Of a stretch of DNA of 64,000 bases, positions 26,761 through 34,981 are shown piece after piece. Each line of letters begins with the position of its first letter. The stretch's first letter is position 1. Origin of the DNA: Hyphomicrobiales bacterium (GTDB taxonomy: Bacteria > Pseudomonadota > Alphaproteobacteria > Rhizobiales > NORP267); the NCBI GenBank assembly GCA_021775855.1, contig JAJFGZ010000076.1, positions 1 through 64,000 of the forward strand, in the 5' to 3' direction. Both the position numbers and the translations under genes were made by a program. The notes below the pieces were generated by a model. The model was not told the DNA's origin and did no database searches. It worked only from the letters and a program-made list of their open reading frames with translations.

Positions 26761-27246
26761 CTAAACCCAGCGGCGGACCTTGGTCTTGTAGTCCAGATAA
26801 GGCTGGCCGAATTTGGCCTCCAGATATCGTTCTTCGCGCGCAATCACGTAGAACTGAATCACAATCACTGCGACCAGCAAATTTGCCAACGCAGCGGTGC
26901 TGGCACCGGCAATCGCGACACCTGCATGGGTTATGGCCATGCCCAGATATATGGGGTTTCGGGTGTAGGCGTAGAGCCCGGTAGTAATGATCGCCGTGGT
27001 TGGTTTCCAGGGTTCCACGTTGGACCCGGCCTGCTTATGGCGCGGAGCGCTTGCCAAAATCAGGGTCAGGCCAGCGGCCGCGATAATTGCGCCTGCGATA
27101 GTCGGCAGCATGCCTGCCATGCGGAATTCGAACCAGGGCGAATCCAGCCAAAGCCCTATCAACAACAGAACCAGGAAAATTAACGGCGGCGGCACCTTTA
27201 CACCCGCATTGTCCCCGCCGGTGTCGGAAGGCTCTTTGTCAGACAT
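26761..27246 (-). CDS. Isoprenylcysteine carboxyl methyltransferase-like membrane protein
   Basis: 161 residues from the ATG at 27246 (MSDKEPSDTGG) with GAGGAGA upstream. Four hydrophobic helices and the C-terminal signature of the ICMT/PEMT-like family: 'TTGLYAYTRNPIYLGMAI' followed by 'EERYLEAKFGQPYLDYKTKVRRW', which binds SAM in the membrane. In bacteria members methylate small lipophilic compounds or phospholipids. Last gene of a three-gene operon led by the WYL regulator; its start lies 8 bases inside the preceding gene. Confidence 0.83.
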   Translation of the reverse strand: MSDKEPSDTGGDNAGVKVPPPLIFLVLLLIGLWLDSPWFEFRMAGMLPTIAGAIIAAAGLTLILASAPRHKQAGSNVEPWKPTTAIITTGLYAYTRNPIYLGMAITHAGVAIAGASTAALANLLVAVIVIQFYVIAREERYLEAKFGQPYLDYKTKVRRWV

Positions 27247-27784
27247 TGTTGTTCTCCTCATGATCCGTCATGCGCGACGAATACAACCACAACCGGTAGT
27301 CCGTGTTGCGATCCTTCATGTCCAGATAAAGCCAAACCATCCGATCAAGAAACCACAGCTTACCCAGAATGATCAACACCAGCCCGAGTATCACCGCCAA
27401 GGTATTGTAGGCAAACAGGCCGTAGACGAACGGGATCATCCCTACAACAATGACAGAATTCAACATGGCGGAAAATCGCACATGGTGTTGTGGAATCGGC
27501 TGGGATTCGCGCCGCAGCCAAACCCTCTCGCCAAAGGTCGCCATCGAAGCCCAATTGTCGGTTGCGGATGGAGGAGCAAAAAAGCGGGGGTTGAGGATAG
27601 TCCAGAATACCAGAAGTCCGATCGGTGCAAGGCACCACCAGCCGATCCAGGTTCGGCTCCAGATGGCGATCGCAAGAAGCGGCAGGATCGGGATACGTGT
27701 CCAGACGCTCCACGGATTGGCATGCCGCATCCAGGTCTCGTCGCTCATTGCCATGGCGCCTTCAAACCACTTACCGTAATTCAT
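27239..27784 (-). CDS. Membrane protein of unknown function (resembles DUF6653)
   Basis: 181 residues; in-frame ATGs at 27784, 27754 and 27748 are all possible starts, with AGGGA before the first. The conserved-looking head 'ETWMRHANPWSVWTRIPILP' and paired helices (about 32-60 and 108-145) recall the family called DUF6653, from memory and not confirmed. It overlaps the WYL regulator by 14 bases and the ICMT-like gene by 8, so the three are translationally coupled. Confidence 0.7.
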   Translation of the reverse strand: MNYGKWFEGAMAMSDETWMRHANPWSVWTRIPILPLLAIAIWSRTWIGWWCLAPIGLLVFWTILNPRFFAPPSATDNWASMATFGERVWLRRESQPIPQHHVRFSAMLNSVIVVGMIPFVYGLFAYNTLAVILGLVLIILGKLWFLDRMVWLYLDMKDRNTDYRLWLYSSRMTDHEENNNV

Positions 27785-28475
27785 CGCCTTCCCTATTGCT
27801 CAATTCATGTTGCCACCAGCGCTGAAATAATATGTCGCGGCGCTCGGGAATTTTTTCAGCGAACGTGGTCAGCGAGCTTATTCTGTCAATTCGAAAATTC
27901 CGGAAGTCGCTTCGAAGTTCACACCAGGAAACGAGCAGACGGAGCCCATGGTAATAGGCGATGGCAACGGGCCATATCACACGTTCGCTCATACTACCCT
28001 CACCATCCACGTATTCTATATGTACTTTGTGGCGTTCACGGATGGCCGTCCGGACCAATCCTGCGTCAACCTGATCAACAATTTCGGTGACTGGAACGGG
28101 GGCATATAATGGTGCGTCCAACAAGATCGGCCTCAGTTCAGGTGGGACAACGGTAGCGATTTTTGCAATGGCGTTGTCTGCCGAGCGGGTGAGTTTGGCT
28201 TCGCCCTGACCTGCTACCATCCGCGCACCCAACATGAGCGCCTCCAATTCGTCGGCGCTGAACATCAATGGCGGCAGGTCGTACCCCTCGTCCATCACAT
28301 AACCCACCCCTGCCTCGCCACGGATCGGTACGCCGTTGCCCATGAGCGACGCGATATCCCGATAAATGGTGCGGATTGTAACTTCCAGCTCTTCGGCAAT
28401 CGCGGATGCGGTCACCGGCCCACGCTTGCGGCGGAATAGCTGGATGATCTGCAATAGCCTGTCGGCGCGCCTCAT
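27771..28475 (-). CDS. YafY-type HTH and WYL-domain transcriptional regulator
   Basis: 234 residues from the ATG at 28475 (MRRADRLLQIIQLFRRKRG) with GGGGACA upstream. An N-terminal DeoR-like helix-turn-helix ('VTASAIAEELEVTIRTIYRDIASL') is followed by 'GVPIRGEAGVGYVMDEGYDLPPLMFSADE' and a C-terminal WYL domain ('HKVHIEYVDGEG', 'IAYYHGLRLLVSWCELRSDFRNFRIDRI'). WYL proteins bind ligands or nucleic acids and often control stress or defence genes. Leads the DUF6653/ICMT operon and is divergent from the MGMT-like/GST pair; a strong palindrome lies between. Confidence 0.9.
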   Translation of the reverse strand: MRRADRLLQIIQLFRRKRGPVTASAIAEELEVTIRTIYRDIASLMGNGVPIRGEAGVGYVMDEGYDLPPLMFSADELEALMLGARMVAGQGEAKLTRSADNAIAKIATVVPPELRPILLDAPLYAPVPVTEIVDQVDAGLVRTAIRERHKVHIEYVDGEGSMSERVIWPVAIAYYHGLRLLVSWCELRSDFRNFRIDRISSLTTFAEKIPERRDILFQRWWQHELSNREGDELR

Positions 28476-28492
28476 TTGTGTCCCCACTGGTT

Positions 28493-28545
28493 TGTTCTGG
28501 TAGGTTACCAAACCATCCTGACATCACGGTGTCAGGAGCCTGTCA
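28493..28545. promoter_or_regulatory. Palindromic sites between WYL regulator and MGMT-like gene
   Basis: CCTGACATCACGGTGTCAGG (28517-28536) has perfect 7-bp arms; a further half site CCTGTCAG follows directly. Upstream, TGGTTTG and CAAACCA flank a 14-base spacer. Both lie in the divergent region and are candidate binding sites for the WYL regulator. Confidence 0.55.
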
Positions 28546-28584
28546 GTATAGACCCACATCTCCAAAACGAACAGGGATTCAATT

Positions 28585-28992
28585 ATGAAAAGTTGGAGGG
28601 AAAAGCTGGAAAGCCCGAAACCGCATCAGGTTAAACCAGCGCCAATGAGTTTTGCCGGTATGAAAAAGGGGCAAATTATGCTGATTCCCAGCGCCCTGGA
28701 GATTGACGATTTTATTCGCCGGATTCCGGCCGGCACCTCGATGGACATCAAGGCCATGCGCGCGTCACTGGCCAGCGAATACGCGGCTGAAGTTTCGTGC
28801 CCGATTACCACCGGAATCTTGCTGCGGATTGTTGCCGAAACCGTCTGGGAGGATCACGAGCGGGGCACCCCCATCGCCGCCCTTACACCCGTCTGGCGGG
28901 TTCTTGACGAGACCGCAACCACTTTGAAAAAGCTCAGCTACGACCCGCAATTTCTGCTGGATCAGCGCGAACAGGAAGGTTTGGACGAATGA
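28585..28992 (+). CDS. MGMT-family-like protein (alkyltransferase-like), uncertain
   Basis: 135 residues, beginning MKSWREKLESPKPHQVKPA, with 'IPSALEIDDFIRRIPAGTSMDIKAMRASLASEYAAEVSCPITTGI' in the middle. This layout recalls small proteins annotated as MGMT family, with a CPITTGI segment where true O6-alkylguanine transferases have PCHRV. The match is from memory; the canonical active site is absent, so repair activity is not implied. The stop overlaps the GST start (ATGA). Divergent from the WYL regulator. Confidence 0.5.
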   Translation: MKSWREKLESPKPHQVKPAPMSFAGMKKGQIMLIPSALEIDDFIRRIPAGTSMDIKAMRASLASEYAAEVSCPITTGILLRIVAETVWEDHERGTPIAALTPVWRVLDETATTLKKLSYDPQFLLDQREQEGLDE

Positions 28993-29693
28993 TCACCCTT
29001 TACAGATTTGGGACACATTTTGGCCTCCATGACGCGAGCCCGTTTTGCATCAAGGCCGAGGTGCTGTTGAAAATTGCAGGGCTCGACTTTGAAACCGATC
29101 TTGGCGGATTCAACAAGGCTCCAAAGGGTAAACAACCCTATATCAGCGATGATGGTGAAATTGTCGCCGATTCGACGTTCATCCGACTGCATATCGAGAA
29201 AAAATACGGCTTTGACTTCGACCCCGGGCTTGACGCCCGTACAGCTGCGCAAGCCTGGGCGACGGAAAAAATGTGCGAGGATCACCTTTACTGGGTGATC
29301 GTCCACGAACGCTGGCATAACGACAAAAATTTCAACTCCGGTCCGCGCATTTTTTTCGATGCGGCCCCGGCATTGATTCGCCCCCTAGTCACAAAAATGG
29401 TAAGAAAGCAGGTGCTCAAAGGGATCAAAGCCCATGGCCTTGGTCGGCACAGCGATGGCGAAATTTATGTCCTGGCCGAACGGGCAATCGCCGCCCTGGC
29501 GGGCATTCTGGGGGACAGAAAATATATCATGGGGGATAAAATTTGCGGCGCCGACGCATCCGTTTTCGCGTTTGTCGACAGTATTTCCTGTAAGCATTTC
29601 GAAACCCCCGTGATTGCAATGGTCGAGCGCCACAAAAATCTTGCCGCCTACCGTGACCGGCTTCGTGGCGAATGGTTTCCCGATCTGGATTAG
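28989..29693 (+). CDS. Glutathione S-transferase family protein
   Basis: 234 residues. The thioredoxin-like N-terminal domain begins 'MITLYRFGTHFGLHDASPFCIKAEVLLKIAGLDF' and ends 'PYISDDGEIVADSTFIRLHIEKKYG', the glutathione-binding SNAIL-like region. The all-helical C-terminal half carries 'YIMGDKICGADASVFAFVDS'. The layout is closest to the metaxin/Fax-like GST group. Translationally coupled to the upstream MGMT-like gene. Confidence 0.85.
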   Translation: MITLYRFGTHFGLHDASPFCIKAEVLLKIAGLDFETDLGGFNKAPKGKQPYISDDGEIVADSTFIRLHIEKKYGFDFDPGLDARTAAQAWATEKMCEDHLYWVIVHERWHNDKNFNSGPRIFFDAAPALIRPLVTKMVRKQVLKGIKAHGLGRHSDGEIYVLAERAIAALAGILGDRKYIMGDKICGADASVFAFVDSISCKHFETPVIAMVERHKNLAAYRDRLRGEWFPDLD

Positions 29694-29702
29694 TAATTCT
29701 GG

Positions 29703-30647
29703 TCACGCATTAGAGCGATTAATTTTCGATTCTTCCGCTCCCGCATTTCTGGCCTCGGCCAGAAGCCAATTCACCACCACGTCACGACCCGGGTTGGGTT
29801 TCCGATTGATTGGCTGCACCGCATAATATCCTCCCTGATTGGCACGCGTATCGTGCCAGAGTTCGACGAGTTTCCCCTGAGCGAGTTCAGCACCGAACAA
29901 CAATCGTGGTGCAAGGGTGATGCCTTGTCCATTTGCCGCTGCGTCCATGGCGAGCGCTGTCTGATTGAATTGCAAAATTCGATGTTGGGCCGTTGTGCCG
30001 GCGTCTTCAAGCAGCCGGTCCCAATGGTTGTGGCCATCCTGAATGAGTTGCAGTTTGGTGAAATCTTCGATCTGGCCGATTTTTCCCACCTGTCTGGCAT
30101 AGCTAGGACTGCAGACCGCACAGAGCTCGAGAGGCGAAAGCAGATCTACGCGAAGACCATCTCCAAAGGGCGCGCGTCCCTGACGAACCGCAATATCAAT
30201 ACCGTCGGACTGAAAATCCGCAAGTCCATCACTTGCAATTGTGTTCACGTCAATGTCTGGATGTGCCAGCGCGAATTCAGCCAGACGCGGAACAAGCCAC
30301 TTTGCTGCGAAAGACGGTGTTACGCTGAGGGTAATTCCGGCACTCTCCGGTCGCAATTTGTGCGTTGCATCTTCTATGATCGCAAGCCCCCGGCGGATCG
30401 GTTTGTGGTAGCTGCGCCCGGTTTCGGTGAGGGCAAGTCCGCGTGACTTGCGATGAAAGAGTTGAAATCCCAATTCGGCCTCAAGCCGTCTCACTTGTTG
30501 CGCGACTGCGCCTTGTGTCAGATTCAGCTCTTCCGCCGCGATCCGAAAGTTCAAGTGCCGCGCAGATGCGTCAAACATCCTCAGCGCGTTCAAATTTGGC
30601 GAGCGCAAAAGTCCGTCTCCATCAGCCAGTAGGTATTCTACTGTCAT
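29703..30647 (-). CDS. LysR-family regulator (GcvA-like)
   Basis: About 314 residues. The N-terminal helix-turn-helix is 'LNALRMFDASARHLNFRIAAEELNLTQGAVAQQVRRLEAELGFQLFHR', typical of GcvA-type LysR proteins, followed by a type II binding-protein effector domain ('LSVTPSFAAKWLVPRLAEFA'). The tracked start is a TTG at 30671; the ATG at 30647 is used here, and neither has a good ribosome site. Divergent from the SDR gene, its probable target, with a palindrome between. Confidence 0.88.
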   Translation of the reverse strand: MTVEYLLADGDGLLRSPNLNALRMFDASARHLNFRIAAEELNLTQGAVAQQVRRLEAELGFQLFHRKSRGLALTETGRSYHKPIRRGLAIIEDATHKLRPESAGITLSVTPSFAAKWLVPRLAEFALAHPDIDVNTIASDGLADFQSDGIDIAVRQGRAPFGDGLRVDLLSPLELCAVCSPSYARQVGKIGQIEDFTKLQLIQDGHNHWDRLLEDAGTTAQHRILQFNQTALAMDAAANGQGITLAPRLLFGAELAQGKLVELWHDTRANQGGYYAVQPINRKPNPGRDVVVNWLLAEARNAGAEESKINRSNA

Positions 30648-30665
30648 GCACGACGAGACATGATT

Positions 30666-30677
30666 GGTCAACTGACC
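30666..30677. promoter_or_regulatory. Palindrome in LysR/SDR divergent region
   Basis: GGTCAACTGACC has perfect 5-bp arms around AC, within the 76 bases between the LysR and SDR starts. A LysR binding site here is plausible; the region is too short for two independent promoters. Confidence 0.4.
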
Positions 30678-30723
30678 CTATTCGGCTAATATTTTCCTGG
30701 GTTACAGCAATGGAGAAGCGACC

Positions 30724-31428
30724 ATGGATTCCAGGAAAGTAGCAATCATTACCGCCGGTGGCAGTGGCATGGGCGCCGGCGCTGCGCGTCGTCTGGCAGA
30801 AGACGGATATCATGTTGCCATTCTGTCTTCCTCCGGCAAGGGTGAAACACTCGCGGCGGAACTTGGCGGTATAGGGGTAACCGGATCAAACCAGTCAAAT
30901 GAAGACCTGAAGCGTCTTGTTGATCTAGCCATGGAGAAATGGGCGCGGATCGATGTTCTGGTGAACAGCGCCGGGCATGGACCAAGGGCACCGGTTTTGG
31001 AGCTAAGCGACGAAGACTGGCACACGGGCATGGATGTCTATTTTCTGAATGTTGTCCGCCCAACCCGATTGGTGACGCCAATCATGCAACAACAGAAAAT
31101 CGGTTCGATCATCAACATATCAACTTTCGCGGCTTTCGAACCCGACCCGGTCTTTCCGACTTCAGGCGTATTCCGCGCCGGGCTAGCCGCGTATACGAAA
31201 CTCTTCGCCGACAAGTATGCAGCAGAAAACATTCGGATGAACAATGTACTGCCCGGGTTTATCGACAGCCTGCCGGAAAAACAGGAGTTCAAGGAACGCA
31301 TTCCAATGGGAAGGTACGGCAAGACGGACGAGATTTCCGCGACAGTTGCTTTCCTTGCTTCGGAAGGCGCGGGTTATATCACCGGGCAGAATATCCGGGT
31401 GGATGGCGGGATTACAAGGTCAGTCTAG
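30724..31428 (+). CDS. Short-chain dehydrogenase/reductase-family protein lacking the YxxxK pair
   Basis: 234 residues with the Rossmann nucleotide loop TAGGSGMGAG (10-19), the NSAGHG motif, S133 in 'INISTFAAFEP' and the C-terminal 'GYITGQNIRVDGG'. Where the catalytic Y-x-x-x-K should lie the sequence is 'FPTSGVFRAGLAAYTK': alignment on the following AGL puts Ser147 and Arg151 in place of Tyr and Lys. It may bind NAD(P) without normal SDR catalysis, or use other residues. ATG with GGAGAAG upstream. Divergent from the LysR regulator. Confidence 0.85.
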   Translation: MDSRKVAIITAGGSGMGAGAARRLAEDGYHVAILSSSGKGETLAAELGGIGVTGSNQSNEDLKRLVDLAMEKWARIDVLVNSAGHGPRAPVLELSDEDWHTGMDVYFLNVVRPTRLVTPIMQQQKIGSIINISTFAAFEPDPVFPTSGVFRAGLAAYTKLFADKYAAENIRMNNVLPGFIDSLPEKQEFKERIPMGRYGKTDEISATVAFLASEGAGYITGQNIRVDGGITRSV

Positions 31429-31476
31429 TTCGGCAAGTGGCGGCGATTACACACGGCGAATATGAGAATAGGTGCC

Positions 31477-32460
31477 CTAAATCTGGTCGGTATTGAACGT
31501 ATCGCAGTTGCTCAGATTGCCGCTTTGCAGACCTTTGGAGAACCAGCGCATGCGCTGTTCCGACGTGCCGTGTGTAAACGCATCGGGAACGACGCGGCCC
31601 TGTGATTCCCGTTGCAGGCGGTCGTCGCCGATCGCCTTGGCGGCATTCATGGCTTCTTCCACGTCGCCTTCCTCAAGGATGTTGCGGGCGGAATCGGCGT
31701 GGTAGGCCCAGATACCGGCGAAGCAATCGGCCTGCAGCTCCATGCGCACCTGGATGGCGTTGGACTGGGTCTGGCTTGAGCCCGACTGCGCGGCGCGCAC
31801 GCGTTCCGAAATCCCGAGCAGTGTCTGGACATGGTGCCCGACTTCGTGGGCAATGACATACGCCTGGGCGAAATCGCCTGGCGCCCCAAACCGCTCGCGC
31901 AATTCTCGGAAGAAGGACAGATCGATATATACTTTCTGGTCGCCCGGGCAGTAAAACGGCCCCATCGCGGATTGGGCACTGCCGCAAGCGGAACGGACCG
32001 AACCTTCGAACAGAACAAGTTTCGGTTCCCGGTAGCTTTGGCCAAATTGCCGGAACAGACCATTCCAGGTATCTTCGGTATCAGCCAGGACGGCGGACAC
32101 AAAATCCGCTTCATCGTCACTGGCCTGCGGTCCGCGCGTGGAAGACGGTGAGCCCGGTTGACCATTTTGGCCCTGGATGTCAGGCAATTGCGGGAAATTC
32201 TGGGTTCCGGGGCTGTTTCCCGACGGCGCGTTGACCGGCGATTGCTGGAACAGACTGCCCAGATCACCGCCAAAGAGAAGGACCAGCACGATCACGACGA
32301 TTAAGCCAATACCGCCTATACCGCCGCGGCGCACCGGAATCCGTCCGCCACCGCCACGACCGCTGCCCCCACGGGGGAAGGGAAAGCGAAAGCCGCCACC
32401 GCCGCCAGACCCTCTGCGGTCTTCAACATTCTGACTTCGTCTGCCGCCGCGCCAACGCAT
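31477..32460 (-). CDS. Neutral zinc metallopeptidase family (YpfJ-like) membrane protein
   Basis: 327 residues. A glycine/arginine-rich N-terminus (about 1-45) precedes one membrane helix ('IGLIVVIVLVLLFGG', about 50-65) and a Ser/Pro/Gln-rich linker. The peptidase domain has the zinc motif HEVGHH with a downstream ELQADCFAG glutamate. Cysteines in 'ACGSAQSAMGPFYCPGD' could form a disulfide. The family is widespread and annotated as putative peptidase; its substrate is unknown. Stand-alone gene. Confidence 0.9.
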   Translation of the reverse strand: MRWRGGRRSQNVEDRRGSGGGGGFRFPFPRGGSGRGGGGRIPVRRGGIGGIGLIVVIVLVLLFGGDLGSLFQQSPVNAPSGNSPGTQNFPQLPDIQGQNGQPGSPSSTRGPQASDDEADFVSAVLADTEDTWNGLFRQFGQSYREPKLVLFEGSVRSACGSAQSAMGPFYCPGDQKVYIDLSFFRELRERFGAPGDFAQAYVIAHEVGHHVQTLLGISERVRAAQSGSSQTQSNAIQVRMELQADCFAGIWAYHADSARNILEEGDVEEAMNAAKAIGDDRLQRESQGRVVPDAFTHGTSEQRMRWFSKGLQSGNLSNCDTFNTDQI

Positions 32461-32545
32461 ACCATTCTCCTGTCGTCTGCCCAGGGCTTTAAAGCCTGGA
32501 ACTGCACCTGATTGTATAGTGCGGCAGACCGGTCGGGTCCATGAC

Positions 32546-33091
32546 CTAATCCTGCAACATGGCCAATAGCGGCTCGTACCCGTCTTCCGTCAGCGCCTTG
32601 CCGCGGGCTTCAAACAGGGCCGGACTGCCTTTTACACCATGGCCTTCAAGCAGGCGGTTCATGAAATTGAAAGTGCAGGTCACGAGGATCGCGGAATGCA
32701 ATGCATCTTCGCCCCAACCGGCGGCATACACCGCCTCGGCATCGGCCTCGGTAACGGAATTCATATCCCGGGTCAGCTTGCCGGCATAAGTCAGGAGCGG
32801 CACCATTTTCGGGTCGACCTCGGCGGTCTCTAGATCCACAAACATGGCGTCCAGAGTTTCCCGCCCGACGCCATAATTGACCACACACGCGGAATGAACG
32901 CCGTAGCAATATTCGCACTCATTGAGCCCGGAGACATAGGCGGCGATCAGTTCGCGTTGCTGGTCCGACAAAGGTCCGGGCGCGCGCAGAACCTCGGTGT
33001 GATATTGCACCATGTGGCGGGCTGCTTTTTTGTTGAGTGAAAATATGCTCGCCACGGTTGGCCGCCCGCCCAGACTTTTGAAAATCGCCAT
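32546..33091 (-). CDS. Carboxymuconolactone decarboxylase / AhpD-like peroxidase-related protein
   Basis: 181 all-helical residues with the AhpD-like redox site in 'LNECEYCYGVHSACVVNYG' (C-x-x-C with the following His). Such proteins act as alkylhydroperoxidases or disulfide reductants, or have only this fold; the CxxC is intact here. ATG start MAIFKSLGGRPTVASI. Neighbouring genes give no pathway. Confidence 0.87.
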   Translation of the reverse strand: MAIFKSLGGRPTVASIFSLNKKAARHMVQYHTEVLRAPGPLSDQQRELIAAYVSGLNECEYCYGVHSACVVNYGVGRETLDAMFVDLETAEVDPKMVPLLTYAGKLTRDMNSVTEADAEAVYAAGWGEDALHSAILVTCTFNFMNRLLEGHGVKGSPALFEARGKALTEDGYEPLLAMLQD

Positions 33092-33344
33092 CGGTTAAAT
33101 CTCCGTTGTTTCCATCGAACATCGCCGAAACTCGTGCAGCTGGCAAATTTTGAGTTTTGAGCGGCTGGCAGAAACGTCCGTAGTTGCATCGACAACAGTC
33201 ATGCCGAACGGACGAATCGCACCTCGGCTATGTGCCATGAGTTGTCGTCTGGGCTTAGGCGAGGTGCAGTCGGTGAAATCCAGTCCACAAGTACGCGGTG
33301 CGCTTCAATGCCCCCTCGCAAGCTGCGGCCCGCAAACAATGAGA
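33092..33344. other. Intergenic stretch without a recognised gene
   Basis: About 250 bases between the AhpD-like gene and the first cupin. A 66-residue frame at 33150-33350 has no recognisable motif and no clear ribosome site. I see no hairpin terminator or promoter that I would defend. Confidence 0.5.
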
Positions 33345-33830
33345 TTATAGATCGACGCGTTCTTCCTTGACGTCCTTCCGCTTCTCCATATTGAACCGAC
33401 CGGCGTATATCGGGCGTTCACCGGTTGTCGGTCCGGGGTACTGAACGATGAATATTTCACCGCCTGTCGCTGTCTTAAATTCTCCCTCAAAATGTGGGTC
33501 TGGATGGAATAGCACAGTGCCTGGACCGAACTCGTCTCCATCAATTTCGAACTCGCCCTTCAGAACATGCCAAACTTGGGCAAAGCCGTGATAGTGCTCG
33601 GGGTGATAGGCGCCGGGCTCCAGGCGCAATATACCTGTATTTGGGTTTGTCGGATTTTCGGGTTCCGGATGAAAGAGCATCTTTCCAGTTTCGCCGGGCC
33701 AACGGATCGTTTCCCATTCGACGTCATCAAAGTGCCTTGCAATGTAAGGTTTATGATCCTTGCGGGTAGCCTCTCTTTCAGTTTGCAATTTTGCATTGTT
33801 CTCTTTGCTGTCCGGGACAACTTTGCTCAT
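33345..33830 (-). CDS. Cupin-domain protein
   Basis: 161 residues from the ATG at 33830 (MSKVVPDSKENN), which has AAGGAGAA just upstream; the tracked start 17 codons earlier is not needed. The cupin motif is 'PGAYHPEHYHGFAQVWHVLKGEFEIDGDEFGPGTVLFHPDPHFEGEF', with H-x-x-x-H and E/H metal ligands. Enzyme, isomerase or binding roles are all possible. It is read in the same direction as, and 73 bases downstream of, the XRE-cupin regulator. Confidence 0.85.
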   Translation of the reverse strand: MSKVVPDSKENNAKLQTEREATRKDHKPYIARHFDDVEWETIRWPGETGKMLFHPEPENPTNPNTGILRLEPGAYHPEHYHGFAQVWHVLKGEFEIDGDEFGPGTVLFHPDPHFEGEFKTATGGEIFIVQYPGPTTGERPIYAGRFNMEKRKDVKEERVDL

Positions 33831-33903
33831 TTCATTCTCCTTCGCCTTGCGGGTGGAACACTCTAAGGCAGACTGCTCCACATTCTTGGGTATCCGGGCT
33901 TGA

Positions 33904-34536
33904 TCACCCTCTCGGAGCGCTGCGCCACCAGTCGATCGTGCTTTCGCCTGGATAGGGATTGGCGATAGTCATCAGAACATGCGCACTCTTCGGGCCGACA
34001 TTGCGCGCGAGGTGCGGCTGGTTCGAGTCAAGTTGGATTCCGTCACCAGCAGAGAGCTGAAACATCTCATCGCCAACGACAAACTCGATCTCGCCCTTGA
34101 GCACGTAGCAGTATTCTTGACCGGGATGCGAAACCAGTGACTCCATCCGGTGATCCACCGGAAACACAAGGTAAAAAACCTCAAGTTCATCTCGGATACC
34201 GCCGCCGGCGAGGTGTCGGAAACGATAGCCAGTGCTTTCAATCGTCTTGAGGCTTTCCTCAGCCTCGGGCACCGCCCTATGCACCGTGACGCGCGTGCGT
34301 GTGAGCGCATCGCTGCTCTTGAACAGGTCCTCGATGACGACGCCAAGCACTGCGCAGATTTGAATCAGGTTGGCGATCGAGCACGACGCTTGTCCGCGCT
34401 CCAATTTTGAGAGGAAACCTTCGGAAAGATTCGTGGCTCGAGCGACATCGATGAGAGTGCGGCCTGCATCCTTTCGCGCAGTGCGAATTCCATCGCCGAT
34501 CCGCTCGGAAGTGTTGCGGACAAGTTCCTCGATCAT
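33904..34536 (-). CDS. XRE-family regulator with C-terminal cupin domain
   Basis: 210 residues from the ATG at 34536 (MIEELVRNTSERIG), 5 bases after AGGA. The helix-turn-helix is 'RTLIDVARATNLSEGFLSKLERGQASCSIANLIQICAVLGV' and the C-terminal cupin is 'SHPGQEYCYVLKGEIEFVVGDEMFQLSAGDGIQLDSNQPHLARNVG'. Such regulators sense small metabolites through the cupin and control nearby catabolic genes. It precedes a cupin gene in the same direction and likely regulates it. Confidence 0.92.
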   Translation of the reverse strand: MIEELVRNTSERIGDGIRTARKDAGRTLIDVARATNLSEGFLSKLERGQASCSIANLIQICAVLGVVIEDLFKSSDALTRTRVTVHRAVPEAEESLKTIESTGYRFRHLAGGGIRDELEVFYLVFPVDHRMESLVSHPGQEYCYVLKGEIEFVVGDEMFQLSAGDGIQLDSNQPHLARNVGPKSAHVLMTIANPYPGESTIDWWRSAPRG

Positions 34537-34575
34537 GGCCATCCTGAAAAGATTTTTTTCATCTCAGGCAGGCTC

Positions 34576-34734
34576 CTATGCTGGGCGGTGATAATTCTTC
34601 GTGTGATCCGGCGAGGTCTGCCCTGCCTTCAGCGTGCTAGTGTAGAATGCGTTGCGAAACAGCCCGTGATGGCGAAGCAATGCATGTGCGATCTCACGTA
34701 CCTTCGCCAGACTCATCCGTACTGAATTGTCCAT
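34576..34734 (-). pseudogene. Possible 5' fragment of an Ldh2-type (malate/lactate) dehydrogenase gene
   Basis: A 52-residue reverse frame starts MDNSVRMSLAKVREIAHALL and ends at TAG. Its opening resembles, from memory, the N-terminus of Ldh2-family NAD-dependent oxidoreductases (a 'VSLxExxxLAxxALxRxG' pattern), but the rest does not continue. No ribosome site is clear. It may be a gene remnant or chance. Confidence 0.25.
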
Positions 34735-34955
34735 CAGGCTTCATTCTTTGTATTGACAGAGACCATGTCTATAATAACTTGCCTTATATGAAAATATTTA
34801 TTCTATAAAGTCAAGATATAATTTTCTTTTCGGGAACCCCATGACGGCTCAGTGAAAACTTCTGAGACCGCTGGTGTGGACGCAAAAATTCCGTAAAGAG
34901 AGAATGCCGATTCGGAGATGCTGTTCTCAGTGACAGCGGTGAACCTGCAACCCCA

Positions 34956-34981
34956 AGGAACATCTGACTCCAGATGTTCCT
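34956..34981. repeat. 26-base inverted repeat (11-bp arms)
   Basis: AGGAACATCTG-ACTC-CAGATGTTCCT has perfect 11-bp arms and a 4-base loop. There is no T-run after it on either strand, so it may be a protein-binding site or a structured RNA rather than a terminator. No gene ends immediately beside it. Confidence 0.65.

Noticed and set aside
26987-28090. 367-residue forward ORF
   Set aside because: It lies antisense to the overlapping ICMT-like, DUF6653-like and WYL genes, which have clear motifs; its own translation has none and is a frame shadow.
33150-33350. 66-residue forward ORF in the gap before the cupin
   Set aside because: No conserved pattern and no clear ribosome site; it overlaps the cupin stop.
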